Below, piece by piece: positions 32,203 to 43,182 of a stretch of 64,000 nucleotides of DNA; positions within the stretch are counted from its first letter, which is position 1; every line of letters begins with the position of its first letter. This stretch comes from Streptomyces violaceorubidus. GTDB taxonomy: Bacteria > Actinomycetota > Actinomycetes > Streptomycetales > Streptomycetaceae. The stretch covers positions 323,342-387,341 of the forward strand of contig NZ_JODM01000006.1 in NCBI RefSeq assembly GCF_000717995.1, read 5' to 3'. The position numbers and the translations under genes are program-made. The notes beneath the pieces were generated by a model. That model was not told where the DNA came from and made no database searches. It saw only the letters and a program-made list of their open reading frames with translations.

Positions 32203-33105
32203 ATGACGGCGACGCGGACGAACGCCGACCCCGGGCTCTTCGGCCCCGACTCGGTGACCTGGCAGGCGCACGGCGACCCGATGATGTGGGTGGCCGGCAT
32301 CCGTGCGCTCTACCTCCAGGCCCTCCACCCGCGCGCCGTGCGCGGCGTGATGCAGAACAGCGACTTCCGGCGCGACGCCTGGGGCCGGCTCATGCGCACC
32401 GCGGGCTTCGTCGGCACCACGACGTACGGCACCACCGAGGCCGCCGAGCGGGCCGGTGCCCGGGTACGGAAGATCCACCGCATGCTCGGCGCCACGGACC
32501 CGGCGACGGGCGAGCGCTACGGCGTCGACGAACCCGCCCTGCTGCTGTGGGTGCACTGCGCCGAGATCGGCTCCTACCTGCACGTCCTGCGCCGCTCCGG
32601 ATTCCCGCTCACCGACGCGCACGCCGACCGCTACCTCGCCGAACACCGGCACAGCGCCCGTCTCGTCGGCCTCGACCCCGGCTCCGTACCCGCGAACCGC
32701 GCCGAACTGGCGGCCTACTTCGCGGGGGTACGGCCCGAACTGGCCGCGGGAGCGGACGCGCACGAGGTGGACGACTTCCTGCTCCGCCCGCCCACGCACC
32801 CGCTCCTGGTCCCGGCCCGCGCGCTGCTGTGGCGACGGGTCGCCCGTCTCGCGTACGACTCCCTGCCGCCGTACGCGCACGAGCTCTACGGCAGACCCGC
32901 GCCCCCGCCCGCCACCGTCACCCGCCGACTGTGCGCCACGGGCACCCTGCTGCGCCGGATCCCCGCGCGTGTGCGCTGGCAGCTGCCGCCCCGGCACATC
33001 CTGCGCGCCATGGAACGGCTCGGCCCGGGCGCACGCCCCGCGCCATACAAAATCGGACGACAAGCGGCCATACTGGACCGGCCAGGGGAGGGCGCGGCGG
33101 ACTGA
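32203..33105 (+). CDS. MpaB-like (DUF2236) oxygenase
   Basis: The 300-residue protein matches the DUF2236/MpaB family: WQAHGDPMMWVAGIRALYLQ and LHPRAVRGVMQNSDFRRDAW at the N terminus. A conserved His-rich core (LLLWVHCAEIGSYLHVLRR, LAEHRHSARLVG) and an Arg-rich end follow. Members include haem-dependent oxygenases such as latex-clearing protein relatives and the mycophenolic-acid enzyme MpaB. The substrate here is unknown. It lies 21 bases before the kinase gene in the same direction, so the two may be cotranscribed. Confidence 0.82.
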   Translation: MTATRTNADPGLFGPDSVTWQAHGDPMMWVAGIRALYLQALHPRAVRGVMQNSDFRRDAWGRLMRTAGFVGTTTYGTTEAAERAGARVRKIHRMLGATDPATGERYGVDEPALLLWVHCAEIGSYLHVLRRSGFPLTDAHADRYLAEHRHSARLVGLDPGSVPANRAELAAYFAGVRPELAAGADAHEVDDFLLRPPTHPLLVPARALLWRRVARLAYDSLPPYAHELYGRPAPPPATVTRRLCATGTLLRRIPARVRWQLPPRHILRAMERLGPGARPAPYKIGRQAAILDRPGEGAAD

Positions 33106-33126
33106 ACCACGGGGGCGGGCGAAGTC

Positions 33127-35367
<2,241 letters not shown>

Positions 35368-35428
35368 CCGCGCACGGGGGCGCGACGGCGGGCTGGTCGC
35401 CCCCGGCCGGGCCGTGTTACCAAGAGCC

Positions 35429-37009
35429 ATGACGACCCCGCCCCGCACCTCCCGCACCTTTGACGTCGTCGTGGTCGGCGGCGGCCACAACGGCCTGGTC
35501 GCCGCCGCCTATCTGGCCCGGGCCGGACGCTCCGTGCTGGTCCTGGAACGGCTGGACCACACCGGCGGGGCGGCCGTGTCCACCCGGCCGTTCGCCGGGG
35601 TCGACGCACGGCTGTCGCGCTACTCGTACCTGGTCAGCCTGCTGCCCAGGAAGATCGTGCGGGACCTCGGCCTGGACTTCCGGGTGCGGGCGCGCACCGT
35701 CTCCTCCTACACGCCCGTCGAGCGCGCCGGGCGGCCCACCGGGCTCCTCGTCGGGGGCGGCGAGCGCCGCACCCGCGAGTCCTTCGCCCGGCTGACCGGT
35801 TCGGAGCAGGAGTACGCCGCCTGGCAGCGCTTCTACGCCATGACCGGCCATGTGGCCCAGCGGGTCTTCCCCACCCTCACCGAACCCCTGCCCACCCGGG
35901 ACGAACTGCGCCGCCGGGTCGACGACGAGAGGGCCTGGCGGGCCCTGTTCGAGGAGCCGGTCGGCGTCGCCGTCGAGGAGCACTTCGCCGACGACCTGGT
36001 CCGGGGCGTCGCCCTCACCGACGCGCTGATCGGCACCTTCGCCGACGCCCACGACCCCTCGCTGGTCCAGAACCGCTGCTTCCTCTACCACGTCATCGGT
36101 GGCGGCACCGGCGCCTGGGACGTGCCGGTCGGCGGCATGGGCGCCCTCACCGACGCGCTGGCGGACACGGCCCGCGCCGCCGGTGCCGTGCTCGCCACCG
36201 GTCACGAGGCGGTGCGGATCGACACGGACGGGCACACGGCCGAGGTCACCCACCGCTCGGCCGACGGCGAGCACGTCGCCGCCGCCCGCCACGTCCTGGT
36301 CAACGCCTCCCCGCGGGAACTGGCGGCGCTCACGGGCCAGGCGCCGCCCCCGCCGGCCGAGGGCGCCCAGCTCAAGGTGAACATGCTGCTGACCCGGCTC
36401 CCGCGGCTGCGCGACCCCGAGACCGACCCGCGCGAGGCCTTCGCCGGCACCTTCCACATCGCCGAGGGCTACGGCCAATTGGCCGACGCGCACGCCCGCG
36501 CGACCGCCGGGGAACTGCCCGAGGCGCCGCCCTGCGAGATCTACTGCCACTCGCTGACCGACCCGACGATCCTCGCCCCCGACCTGGCCGCCCGGGGCAT
36601 GCACACCTTCACCCTGTTCGGCCTGCACACCCCGGCCCGCCTCTTCGCCCGGGACAACGACGCCGTACGCGAGGAACTGCTGAAGTCGACCCTCGCCCAG
36701 CTCGACGCCCACCTCGCCGAGCCCCTCGCGGACTGCCTGGCGACCGACGCCGACGGGCGGCCCTGCATCGAGGCCAGGTCGCCGCTCGACCTGGAACGCG
36801 ACCTGCGCCTGCCCGGCGGGAACATCTTCCACCGCGAGCTGTCCTGGCCCCACGCCCAGGAGGGCACCGGCCACTGGGGAGTGGAGACCGGGCAGGCGAA
36901 CGTCCTGCTGTGCGGCGCGGGCGCCGTGCGCGGGGGAGGGGTCAGCGGGGTGCCGGGCCACAACGCGGCGATGGCGGTGCTGGACGGGACCGGGTACGGG
37001 GCCCGCTAG
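35429..37009 (+). CDS. Phytoene-desaturase-like FAD oxidoreductase (PYROXD2 type)
   Basis: The 526-residue protein starts with the Rossmann motif VVVVGGGHNGLVAAAYLARAG and the E at the end of strand 2 (VLVLERLDHTGGAA). It has LYHVIGGGTGAWDVPVGGM in the middle and a C-terminal FAD motif (LLCGAGAVRGGGVSGVPGHN). This is the NAD(P)/FAD-dependent oxidoreductase group related to carotenoid desaturases but found outside carotenoid clusters. No other carotenoid gene is nearby, so a carotenoid role is not implied. Its stop overlaps the convergent serine hydrolase gene by three bases. Confidence 0.85.
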   Translation: MTTPPRTSRTFDVVVVGGGHNGLVAAAYLARAGRSVLVLERLDHTGGAAVSTRPFAGVDARLSRYSYLVSLLPRKIVRDLGLDFRVRARTVSSYTPVERAGRPTGLLVGGGERRTRESFARLTGSEQEYAAWQRFYAMTGHVAQRVFPTLTEPLPTRDELRRRVDDERAWRALFEEPVGVAVEEHFADDLVRGVALTDALIGTFADAHDPSLVQNRCFLYHVIGGGTGAWDVPVGGMGALTDALADTARAAGAVLATGHEAVRIDTDGHTAEVTHRSADGEHVAAARHVLVNASPRELAALTGQAPPPPAEGAQLKVNMLLTRLPRLRDPETDPREAFAGTFHIAEGYGQLADAHARATAGELPEAPPCEIYCHSLTDPTILAPDLAARGMHTFTLFGLHTPARLFARDNDAVREELLKSTLAQLDAHLAEPLADCLATDADGRPCIEARSPLDLERDLRLPGGNIFHRELSWPHAQEGTGHWGVETGQANVLLCGAGAVRGGGVSGVPGHNAAMAVLDGTGYGAR

Positions 37010-38781
37010 TCGGCCGACGCCGTCCACCCCATCGTCCCCACACGGGCCGCGTCCGCCGGGCGCGCGTCGTGGAACAGGACGTCGCCGGCCGCCTCCACGC
37101 GCAGCCCGTCGACGTACGCCCCGCGGCCCACGTACAGCCGGTCGGTCGTGTACCGCCAGCGCAGGGTGAGGCCGCGGGCGGCCGGGAGGTCGGCGCCCAG
37201 CCGGTGCCAGACGCGCCCCGACCAGCCGGTGGCCGAGCCCTGCGGATGCTCGCGGGGAGCCTCGCCGCGGCGCGTCGTGGTGAACGGGACCGGCCGCCAC
37301 CCGGCGCCGCCGTCGGTCGAGACCTCCAGGACCAGCGTGTCCGACCCCGGCTCGGTGTCCCACCACAGCGCGCAGCCCAGCCGGGCCCGGCCGCCCGACG
37401 TGTCCAGCGCGGGCAGCGTGAGCGTGGCCGTGGCGGCACTCGCCGTCCCCGAGAACCACGCCGTGCGCCCGTGCGCCGGACGGACCGGCACCGCCCGTGC
37501 CAGGTTGGTGCCCGCCGCCACCCGGGGAGCCGACCCGGAACGCCAGCCGCGCACCGGGTGGACGGAGTTGCCGAGGACCACGAGGAACGAATCGGTGGTC
37601 GGGTCGAGCACCAGCGAGGTGCCCGTGAAACCGGTGTGTCCGGCCGTGCGCGGCGTCGCCATCGCACCCATGTACCAGTGCTGGTACAGCTCGAAACCGA
37701 GGCCGTGCTCGTCGCCCGGGAAGTCGGTGTTGAAGTCGGTGAACATCAGCTCCACCGACTCCGGCCGCAGGATCCGGGCCCGGCCGTAGGAGCCGCCGTT
37801 GAGCAGCGTACGGCCGAGGACCGCGAGGTCCCACGCCGAGGAGAACACCCCCGCGTGACCGGCGACGCCGCCCAGGCTGAAGGCGTTCTCGTCGTGCACC
37901 TCGCCCCACACCAGCCCCCGGTCCAGGCCGGACCAGGGCTTGCGGGCGTCCTCGGTGGCGGCGATCCCCGGCCGCCAGGAGGCGGGCGGGTTGTAGCGGG
38001 TGCGGGTGAGACCGAGGGGTTGCGTGATCTCGTCCCGCAGCAGCGCGTCCAGAGTGCGGCCGGTGACCCCCTCCAGTACCAGCTGGAGCGAGATCATGTT
38101 CAGGTCCGAGTACAGGTACGCCGTGCCGGGCGCGTTCACCGGCGCCTCGTCGTAGACGAGCTGGACCTTCTCCTCGTACGTGGGCGCGCCGTACAGCGGG
38201 ATCCACGCCCGGAAGCCGGAGGTGTGCGTGAGCAGGTGACGGATCGTCACGCCCTGCTTGCCCGCCCGGCCGAAGTCCGGCAGGTACGAGGCGACCGGCG
38301 CCTCCAGCTCCAGCGCGCCCCGTTCCAGCTGCTGCACGGCGAGGATCGAGGTGAACAGCTTGGAGATCGACGCGAGGTCGAACACCGTGTCCCGGGCCAT
38401 CGGGATCTGCTCACCCGCCGGGAACTCGACGCCGGTGTCGGTCGCCTCGTCGTAGGAGCGGTAGCGAACCGCCATGCCGATCGGTTCGTGCAGCGCCACC
38501 GTGCCGCCCCGGCCGGCGAGCAGCACGGCGCCCGCGTACCACGGGTGGACGGGGGACGGACCGAGGAACGCCTCGGCGTCGGTGACGAGCTGCCGCAGAT
38601 GGCCCGGGAGCAGCCCGGCACCCTCGGCGGAGCCGCGCCGCAGGGTGGGGCGCCGGCCCCGGTCGGGGACGGCCGCGGCAGGCCCGGCCGCGAACGGGGC
38701 GATGGCCAGGGCACCCCCCAGGGCCAGGGCGCCGGCGCCCAGTTGACGCCGTGACCATCCGTTCGTCGCCTGACCGGCCAT
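37006..38781 (-). CDS. Exported serine beta-lactamase-fold hydrolase with C-terminal beta domain
   Basis: Tat-type signal SRRQLGAGALALGGALA at the N terminus. The class C beta-lactamase/esterase domain (about 50-400) has the catalytic motif FDLASISKLFTS (SxxK), a YSD-type second motif in YLYSDLNMISLQ and a third in HTGFTGTS. A beta-sandwich of about 170 residues follows, resembling a carbohydrate-binding or immunoglobulin-like module (WWDTEPGSDTLVLEVSTDGG). It probably cleaves peptides, esters or muropeptides outside the cell. Total length is 591. The ATG has GGGAGG upstream. Confidence 0.88.
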   Translation of the reverse strand: MAGQATNGWSRRQLGAGALALGGALAIAPFAAGPAAAVPDRGRRPTLRRGSAEGAGLLPGHLRQLVTDAEAFLGPSPVHPWYAGAVLLAGRGGTVALHEPIGMAVRYRSYDEATDTGVEFPAGEQIPMARDTVFDLASISKLFTSILAVQQLERGALELEAPVASYLPDFGRAGKQGVTIRHLLTHTSGFRAWIPLYGAPTYEEKVQLVYDEAPVNAPGTAYLYSDLNMISLQLVLEGVTGRTLDALLRDEITQPLGLTRTRYNPPASWRPGIAATEDARKPWSGLDRGLVWGEVHDENAFSLGGVAGHAGVFSSAWDLAVLGRTLLNGGSYGRARILRPESVELMFTDFNTDFPGDEHGLGFELYQHWYMGAMATPRTAGHTGFTGTSLVLDPTTDSFLVVLGNSVHPVRGWRSGSAPRVAAGTNLARAVPVRPAHGRTAWFSGTASAATATLTLPALDTSGGRARLGCALWWDTEPGSDTLVLEVSTDGGAGWRPVPFTTTRRGEAPREHPQGSATGWSGRVWHRLGADLPAARGLTLRWRYTTDRLYVGRGAYVDGLRVEAAGDVLFHDARPADAARVGTMGWTASAD

Positions 38782-38806
38782 CGAAGAGCCTCCCGCCGCC
38801 GAAACT

Positions 38807-38847
38807 GAAAGTATCTTTCCCGGATCGCCGTGCGGGGTGAAACTTTC
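38807..38847. promoter_or_regulatory. GAAAG...CTTTC palindromes between divergent genes
   Basis: GAAAGTATCTTTC (38807-38819, 5-3-5 palindrome) and GAAACTTTC (38839-38847, 4-1-4) are related half-sites 30 bases apart in the divergent gap of the serine hydrolase and acyl-CoA ligase genes. Their location upstream of the hydrolase start suggests an operator. The regulator is not known. Confidence 0.45.
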
Positions 38848-38953
38848 CTGTCAGCGACGGGTCGTGTCAATGGGGCGCACGCGGCCGATGCGAGGAGCCG
38901 ACGGGCCGGGCACACCGCTTGACCCGCCCCCGCTACCGGCCGAGGATCAGGTC

Positions 38954-40453
38954 ATGACGCCCGGACACGGCAGCACGGTCGACGGGGTGCTGCGGCGCAG
39001 TGCCCGACGCACTCCGGCACGCGTCGCGGTGGAGTACCGCGACCGCTCCTGGACGTACGAGGAGCTGGACACCGCGGTCTCCCGCGCGGCGAGCGTCCTG
39101 CTGGGCGAGGGACTGTCCCCCGGTGACCGGGTCGGTGCCTACGGCCACAACTCCGACGCCTACCTGATCGCGTTCCTGGCCTGCGCCCGCGCGGGCCTGG
39201 TGCACGTCCCGGTCAACCAGAACCTCACCGGCGACGACCTCGCCTACCTCGTCGGCCAGTCCGGCAGCACCCTGGTCCTCGCCGATCCCGACCTCGCCGC
39301 CCGGCTCCCCGGCGAAACCCGCGCCCTGCCGCTGCGCGACGCCGGCGACTCGCTCCTGGCCCGCCTCGCGTCGGCGCCCGCGTACGACGGCCCCGAACCG
39401 GGCGCCGAGGACCTGGTGCAACTGCTCTACACCTCCGGCACCACCGCCCTGCCCAAGGGCGCGATGATGACCCACCGGGCACTGGTGCACGAGTACCTGA
39501 GCGCCATCACCGCCCTCGACCTCGGCGCCGGAGACCGCCCCGTGCACGCGCTCCCGCTCTACCACTCGGCCCAGACCCACGTCTTCCTGCTGCCCTACCT
39601 CGCCCTCGGCGCCACCAACATCATCCTGGACGCCCCCGACGGCGACCGGCTCCTCGACCTGATCGAAGCGGGCCGCGTGGACAGCCTCTTCGCACCGCCG
39701 ACCGTGTGGATCGGCCTCGCGAACCGCGCCGACTTCGCCACCCGCGACCTCGACGGCCTGCGCAAGGCCTACTACGGCGCGTCGATCATGCCGGTGCCGG
39801 TCCTGGAGCGGCTGCGCGCCCGCCTGCCGCACCTCGCCTTCTACAACTGCTTCGGCCAGAGCGAGATCGGTCCCCTCGCCACCGTCCTGGGCCCGGACGA
39901 GCACGAGGGCCGCATGGACTCCTGCGGCCGTCCCGTCCTCTTCGTCGACGCGCGCGTGGTCGACGAGGACGGCAAGGACGTGCCCGACGGCACGCCCGGC
40001 GAAGTCGTCTACCGTTCCCCGCAGTTGTGCGACGGATACTGGGACAAGCCCGAGGAGACCGAGGCGGCCTTCCGCGACGGCTGGTTCCACTCCGGCGACC
40101 TCGCCGTACGGGACGCGGACGGCTACTACACGATCGTCGACCGGGTGAAGGACGTCATCAACTCCGGTGGCGTCCTGGTGGCCTCCCGCCAGGTCGAGGA
40201 CGCCCTCTACACCCACGACGCCGTCGCCGAGGCGGCCGTGATCGGCCTGCCCGACGAGCGGTGGATCGAGGCCGTCACCGCCGTCGTCGTCCCGCGCGGC
40301 GAGGTCGCCGAGGACGAGCTGATCGCGCACGTCCGCGAGCGGCTCACCGCGTTCAAGGCGCCCAAGCGGGTGCGGTTCGTGGACGCCCTGCCGCGCAACG
40401 CCAGCGGGAAGATCCTCAAGAGGGAGCTGCGGGAGCGCTTCGCCGGTTCCTGA
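38954..40453 (+). CDS. Acyl-CoA synthetase (AMP-forming, fatty-acid type)
   Basis: ATG at 38954 (499 residues) is preferred to starts in the non-homologous leader. ANL-family motifs are complete: YTSGTTALPKGAMMTH (P-loop), FYNCFGQSEIGPL, GWFHSGDLAVRD, VKDVINSGG and the terminal catalytic Lys in NASGKILKREL. It activates an aliphatic or aromatic carboxylate as acyl-AMP and transfers it to CoA. The substrate pocket cannot be read here; a medium-chain or long-chain fatty acid is likely. It is a stand-alone gene. Confidence 0.93.
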   Translation: MTPGHGSTVDGVLRRSARRTPARVAVEYRDRSWTYEELDTAVSRAASVLLGEGLSPGDRVGAYGHNSDAYLIAFLACARAGLVHVPVNQNLTGDDLAYLVGQSGSTLVLADPDLAARLPGETRALPLRDAGDSLLARLASAPAYDGPEPGAEDLVQLLYTSGTTALPKGAMMTHRALVHEYLSAITALDLGAGDRPVHALPLYHSAQTHVFLLPYLALGATNIILDAPDGDRLLDLIEAGRVDSLFAPPTVWIGLANRADFATRDLDGLRKAYYGASIMPVPVLERLRARLPHLAFYNCFGQSEIGPLATVLGPDEHEGRMDSCGRPVLFVDARVVDEDGKDVPDGTPGEVVYRSPQLCDGYWDKPEETEAAFRDGWFHSGDLAVRDADGYYTIVDRVKDVINSGGVLVASRQVEDALYTHDAVAEAAVIGLPDERWIEAVTAVVVPRGEVAEDELIAHVRERLTAFKAPKRVRFVDALPRNASGKILKRELRERFAGS

Positions 40454-40734
40454 CGCCACGACCCGGTCGCGCGCCACATCGACTCCACGCCCACTCGGCC
40501 CGGGTCCTGGTCATGCCGCCGACGGCCGGGCGGCGCCGCCGCGCGAGGAGGAGCCCTGGGGCCGGGCCGGCGGCCATCCGGCGCTGCCGGGCGTGGTCCA
40601 CCGGATCGCCGCCCTCCTCGGACCGGACCGATCTCCCGCGCGTCGCTTCGCGAAGCACTGTCCACATGGCCTGTCGGCCGTCCGACCCGATCGCTAGGCT
40701 GGCCGCGGACGACGACACCGGGAGGAGCACGGAC
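40454..40734. other. Gap between the acyl-CoA ligase and DUF397 genes
   Basis: It holds a 12-base perfect palindrome GCTTCGCGAAGC at 40645-40656 and the putative promoter of the DUF397 gene. No further gene is supported. Confidence 0.45.
40695..40700 (+). promoter_or_regulatory. -10 element of the DUF397 gene
   Basis: TAGGCT is a standard streptomycete vegetative -10 sequence, 35 bases upstream of the GTG start. The matching -35 region is weak (CTGTCG). Confidence 0.4.
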
Positions 40735-40977
40735 GTGGCCGAAAGCACCACCCACCAGCGCCCGCTCATGGGCTGGGACAAGCCCGAGCTGGATCTCAGC
40801 AACGCGCAGTGGCAGTCCAGCAGCCGGGGCCTGGGGGATGTCCAGATCGCCTTCGTCGAGGGGTTCATCGCCATGCGGAACAGCGGCAGCCCGCAGAGCC
40901 CCTCCCTGATCTTCACCCCGGCGGAATGGGGCGCGTTCGTGTCGGGGGCGCGCGAGGGGGAGTTCGACCTCACGTAG
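40735..40977 (+). CDS. DUF397 domain protein without an adjacent HTH partner
   Basis: GTG follows GGGAGGAG. The 80-residue product shows the DUF397 core: WQSSSRGLGDVQIAFVEGFI, AMRNSGSP, LIFTPAEWGAFVSGAREGEF. DUF397 proteins are usually paired with an XRE regulator of the Scr1/AbaA-type systems, which they bind as a small modulator or toxin-antitoxin partner. No XRE gene is adjacent here, so this is an orphan copy. It has its own promoter-like sequence. Confidence 0.85.
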   Translation: MAESTTHQRPLMGWDKPELDLSNAQWQSSSRGLGDVQIAFVEGFIAMRNSGSPQSPSLIFTPAEWGAFVSGAREGEFDLT

Positions 40978-41060
40978 ACACCGCGGCGTGCGCCGACCGG
41001 CCGAACCCGGGTGTTCGGCCCGCCGCCGGGGGGAAGTGCGTACTCCGGAGGTGAGGACCC

Positions 41061-41963
41061 ATGAGCACCCTGCCGGTCATCGCGGCGGTCGACGGTTCCG
41101 AGGACGGCCTGCGCGCCCTGGACTGGGCGCTCGACGCCGCACACCGGCGCGAGGCGCCCCTGAGGGTGGTGCACGTCCGCCAGTACGCCGCCTGGGCCCA
41201 GACCGACGTCCTGGTCGCCGGCCCGCCGGACACCGCCGAGGACCCCGCGCTCGACCAGGCACGCGCGCACCTCCAGGGCCGGGCCTTCGCCGTGCCGACG
41301 GAGTACGTGGGCATGGAAGGCGTACCGGGCGCCCTGCTGCCGGAACTTGGTGCCGACGCCCAGTTGCTGGTCCTCGGCTCCCGGGGCCGGGGCGGCTTCG
41401 CCGGCCTGCTGCTGGGCTCCAACGGCATGGCCGCCGCCCGCGACGCCGAGTGCCCCGTTGTCGTGGTGCCCCGCCCCGGACGCGAGGTCCACGGCGAAAC
41501 ACCGGCCGAACCCGGTCCGCGGGTGGTGGTCGGCCTCCACGTGGACAGTCCCGACGACGCCACCCTGTCCTTCGCCTTCACCGAGGCCCAGTCGCGCGGC
41601 GCCCGCCTCCAGGTGGTCGCCGCCTACCCCTGGCCGGTGCAGACCTGGGCCGCCGCGGGGCAGATGATGCCCCTGGTGATCGACGAGGTCTCCGTCGAGA
41701 GCGAGACGCGGGTCCTGGCCGACGGTCTGCTCGCCCCCTACCGGGGACGCCACCCCGAGGTCCGGGCCGACACCCACGTCCTGCCCGGCGACGCCGCCGG
41801 TAACCTCGTCGCCTCCTCCAGGGACGCCGACCTGGTCGTCGTCGGCCGGCACCGCCGGCGCCTGCTGGCCCCCGCCCGCATGATGGGTTCGGTCACCCAC
41901 GCCGTGCTGCTGCACGCGGCGGCCCCGATCGCGGTGGTGCCGCCCACTCCCCCGGAGGAGTGA
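41061..41963 (+). CDS. Tandem universal stress protein
   Basis: The 300-residue protein has two UspA domains (about 5-145 and 155-296). Domain 1 keeps the ATP-binding signature (VLGSRGRGGFAGLLLGSNG). Domain 2 has a degenerate form (VVGRHRRRLLAPARMMGSVT). Such tandem Usp proteins bind ATP and respond to hypoxia or stationary phase in actinobacteria. It has GGAGG upstream and stands alone. Confidence 0.93.
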   Translation: MSTLPVIAAVDGSEDGLRALDWALDAAHRREAPLRVVHVRQYAAWAQTDVLVAGPPDTAEDPALDQARAHLQGRAFAVPTEYVGMEGVPGALLPELGADAQLLVLGSRGRGGFAGLLLGSNGMAAARDAECPVVVVPRPGREVHGETPAEPGPRVVVGLHVDSPDDATLSFAFTEAQSRGARLQVVAAYPWPVQTWAAAGQMMPLVIDEVSVESETRVLADGLLAPYRGRHPEVRADTHVLPGDAAGNLVASSRDADLVVVGRHRRRLLAPARMMGSVTHAVLLHAAAPIAVVPPTPPEE

Positions 41964-41999
41964 GACCCGGCCCCGCCCGGCGTGCCTATCATCGGCCCC

Positions 42000-42605
42000 A
42001 TGCAGCAGGACTCTCCCGGCACGGACACCCGGCTCGCGCTCGACCTGGCACTGACCGTCCGGCACGACGGGCACGGCCAGGTCGCCGACGACCTGGCCGA
42101 CCCCGCGGGACTCACCGCCTGGGTCCTGGCGCACCCCGGAGTGGTCCCGGACACCGAGGCCTTCGTGGCCGACGCGTCCGCCCTGGCCGCCGTACGGGAC
42201 GTACGGGCCGCCGCCCGCGCCCTCTTCGCCCGCGCCGTTCGCCCCGGCAGGCCGAGCCCCGCCGACGCAGCCCGGCTGCTGCCCGTGCCGGAGGCCCTGC
42301 GGCGCCTGAACGAGGCCGCCGCCCGTACCCCCACGGTCCCCGTCCTGGCCTGGTCCGAAGCCGCCGAGCCCGTCGTGCGCGCCGCACCCGCGCAGGGCAC
42401 GCGGGCCGACCTCGCCGCCGCCCTCGCGCAGGCCGTGATCGGATTCCTCGCGGGGCCCGACCGGCCGCGGCTGCGGGCCTGCCACGCACCGCGCTGCGTG
42501 CGCTACTTCCTCAAGGAGCACTCGCGCCAGGAGTGGTGCAAACCCTCCTGCGGCAACCGGGCCAGGGTGGCCCGCCACCAGGACCGGCGCCGGCGGACCG
42601 CGTAG
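42000..42605 (+). CDS. CGNR zinc-finger regulator (ABATE domain)
   Basis: 201 residues. The C terminus has the CGNR finger: CHAPRCVRYFLKEHSRQEWC followed by KPSCGNRARVARHQ, a four-Cys zinc site with the name-giving CGNR. The N-terminal helical ABATE region (RLALDLALTVRHDG and on) is the putative stress-sensing part. Members are thought to be transcription regulators. It is 36 bases after the stress protein gene, same strand. Confidence 0.9.
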   Translation: MQQDSPGTDTRLALDLALTVRHDGHGQVADDLADPAGLTAWVLAHPGVVPDTEAFVADASALAAVRDVRAAARALFARAVRPGRPSPADAARLLPVPEALRRLNEAAARTPTVPVLAWSEAAEPVVRAAPAQGTRADLAAALAQAVIGFLAGPDRPRLRACHAPRCVRYFLKEHSRQEWCKPSCGNRARVARHQDRRRRTA

Positions 42606-42663
42606 CCCGGCCGGGCCGCCGCCCGTACGCCGTTCACCGCCCCCGGCCACGTACCATGGCGGC

Positions 42664-43161
42664 ATGTCGTTCCTCCGCCGCCGCAGCGCCACGCCCGCCG
42701 GGCCCGACTTCGACGTACTGGCCATGGACCCGGGCGACTGGCCGGGCAACCTCGGCGCCGGTCTGCTGCCCGCGCCCGACGGCAGCTGCCAGGGCGTCTT
42801 CCTGCGCTACGACCTGTTCGGCGGCCGCGGCCCCGCGATGATCATCGGTAACCTCCCGGACGGCTCCCCGGCCCGCGAGGTCCCCGAGGGCGAGATCCCC
42901 TTCGAGGTGGCCCAGCTGCTGCTCGCCCTGGAGAACGACGAGGAGATCACGGTCGTCGGTGCCGAGGACGTCCCCGTGATGCAGGGCGACAACCTGCTCA
43001 TCGTGCGCCGCCTCAAGCTCTCCGAGAGCCGGATCTCCTGCGTGCAGTTCGACCGCAGCGACGGCGTCCTGGTGACCATCGCCGCCTGGGACCGCCCCAT
43101 CACCGACGACCTGTACGCCCTGCTGAAGCCGCTCCCGGCGGAGCTTTTCCAGCAGGGCTGA
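42664..43161 (+). CDS. Conserved hypothetical protein, Streptomyces type
   Basis: The 165-residue soluble protein has no signal peptide or membrane helix. It is acidic, with a clean alternating beta/alpha pattern (MIIGNLPDG, EVAQLLLALENDEEITVVG, VLVTIAAWDRPITDDLYALL). Codon usage is like its neighbours, so it is real. I do not recognise the family. It ends 21 bases before the convergent amidase stop. Confidence 0.75.
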   Translation: MSFLRRRSATPAGPDFDVLAMDPGDWPGNLGAGLLPAPDGSCQGVFLRYDLFGGRGPAMIIGNLPDGSPAREVPEGEIPFEVAQLLLALENDEEITVVGAEDVPVMQGDNLLIVRRLKLSESRISCVQFDRSDGVLVTIAAWDRPITDDLYALLKPLPAELFQQG

Positions 43162-43182
43162 GGCCCGGCTCGCCGACCGGCC

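Noticed and set aside
35429..37009. Carotenoid biosynthesis role for the phytoene-desaturase-like gene
   Set aside because: No crtB, crtE or cyclase gene nearby and the sequence is of the PYROXD2-like group.
35417..38206. Long minus-strand frame (about 930 codons) crossing the phytoene-desaturase-like and serine hydrolase genes
   Set aside because: It reads partly antisense and partly out of frame through two well-supported genes and has no domain or ribosome site.
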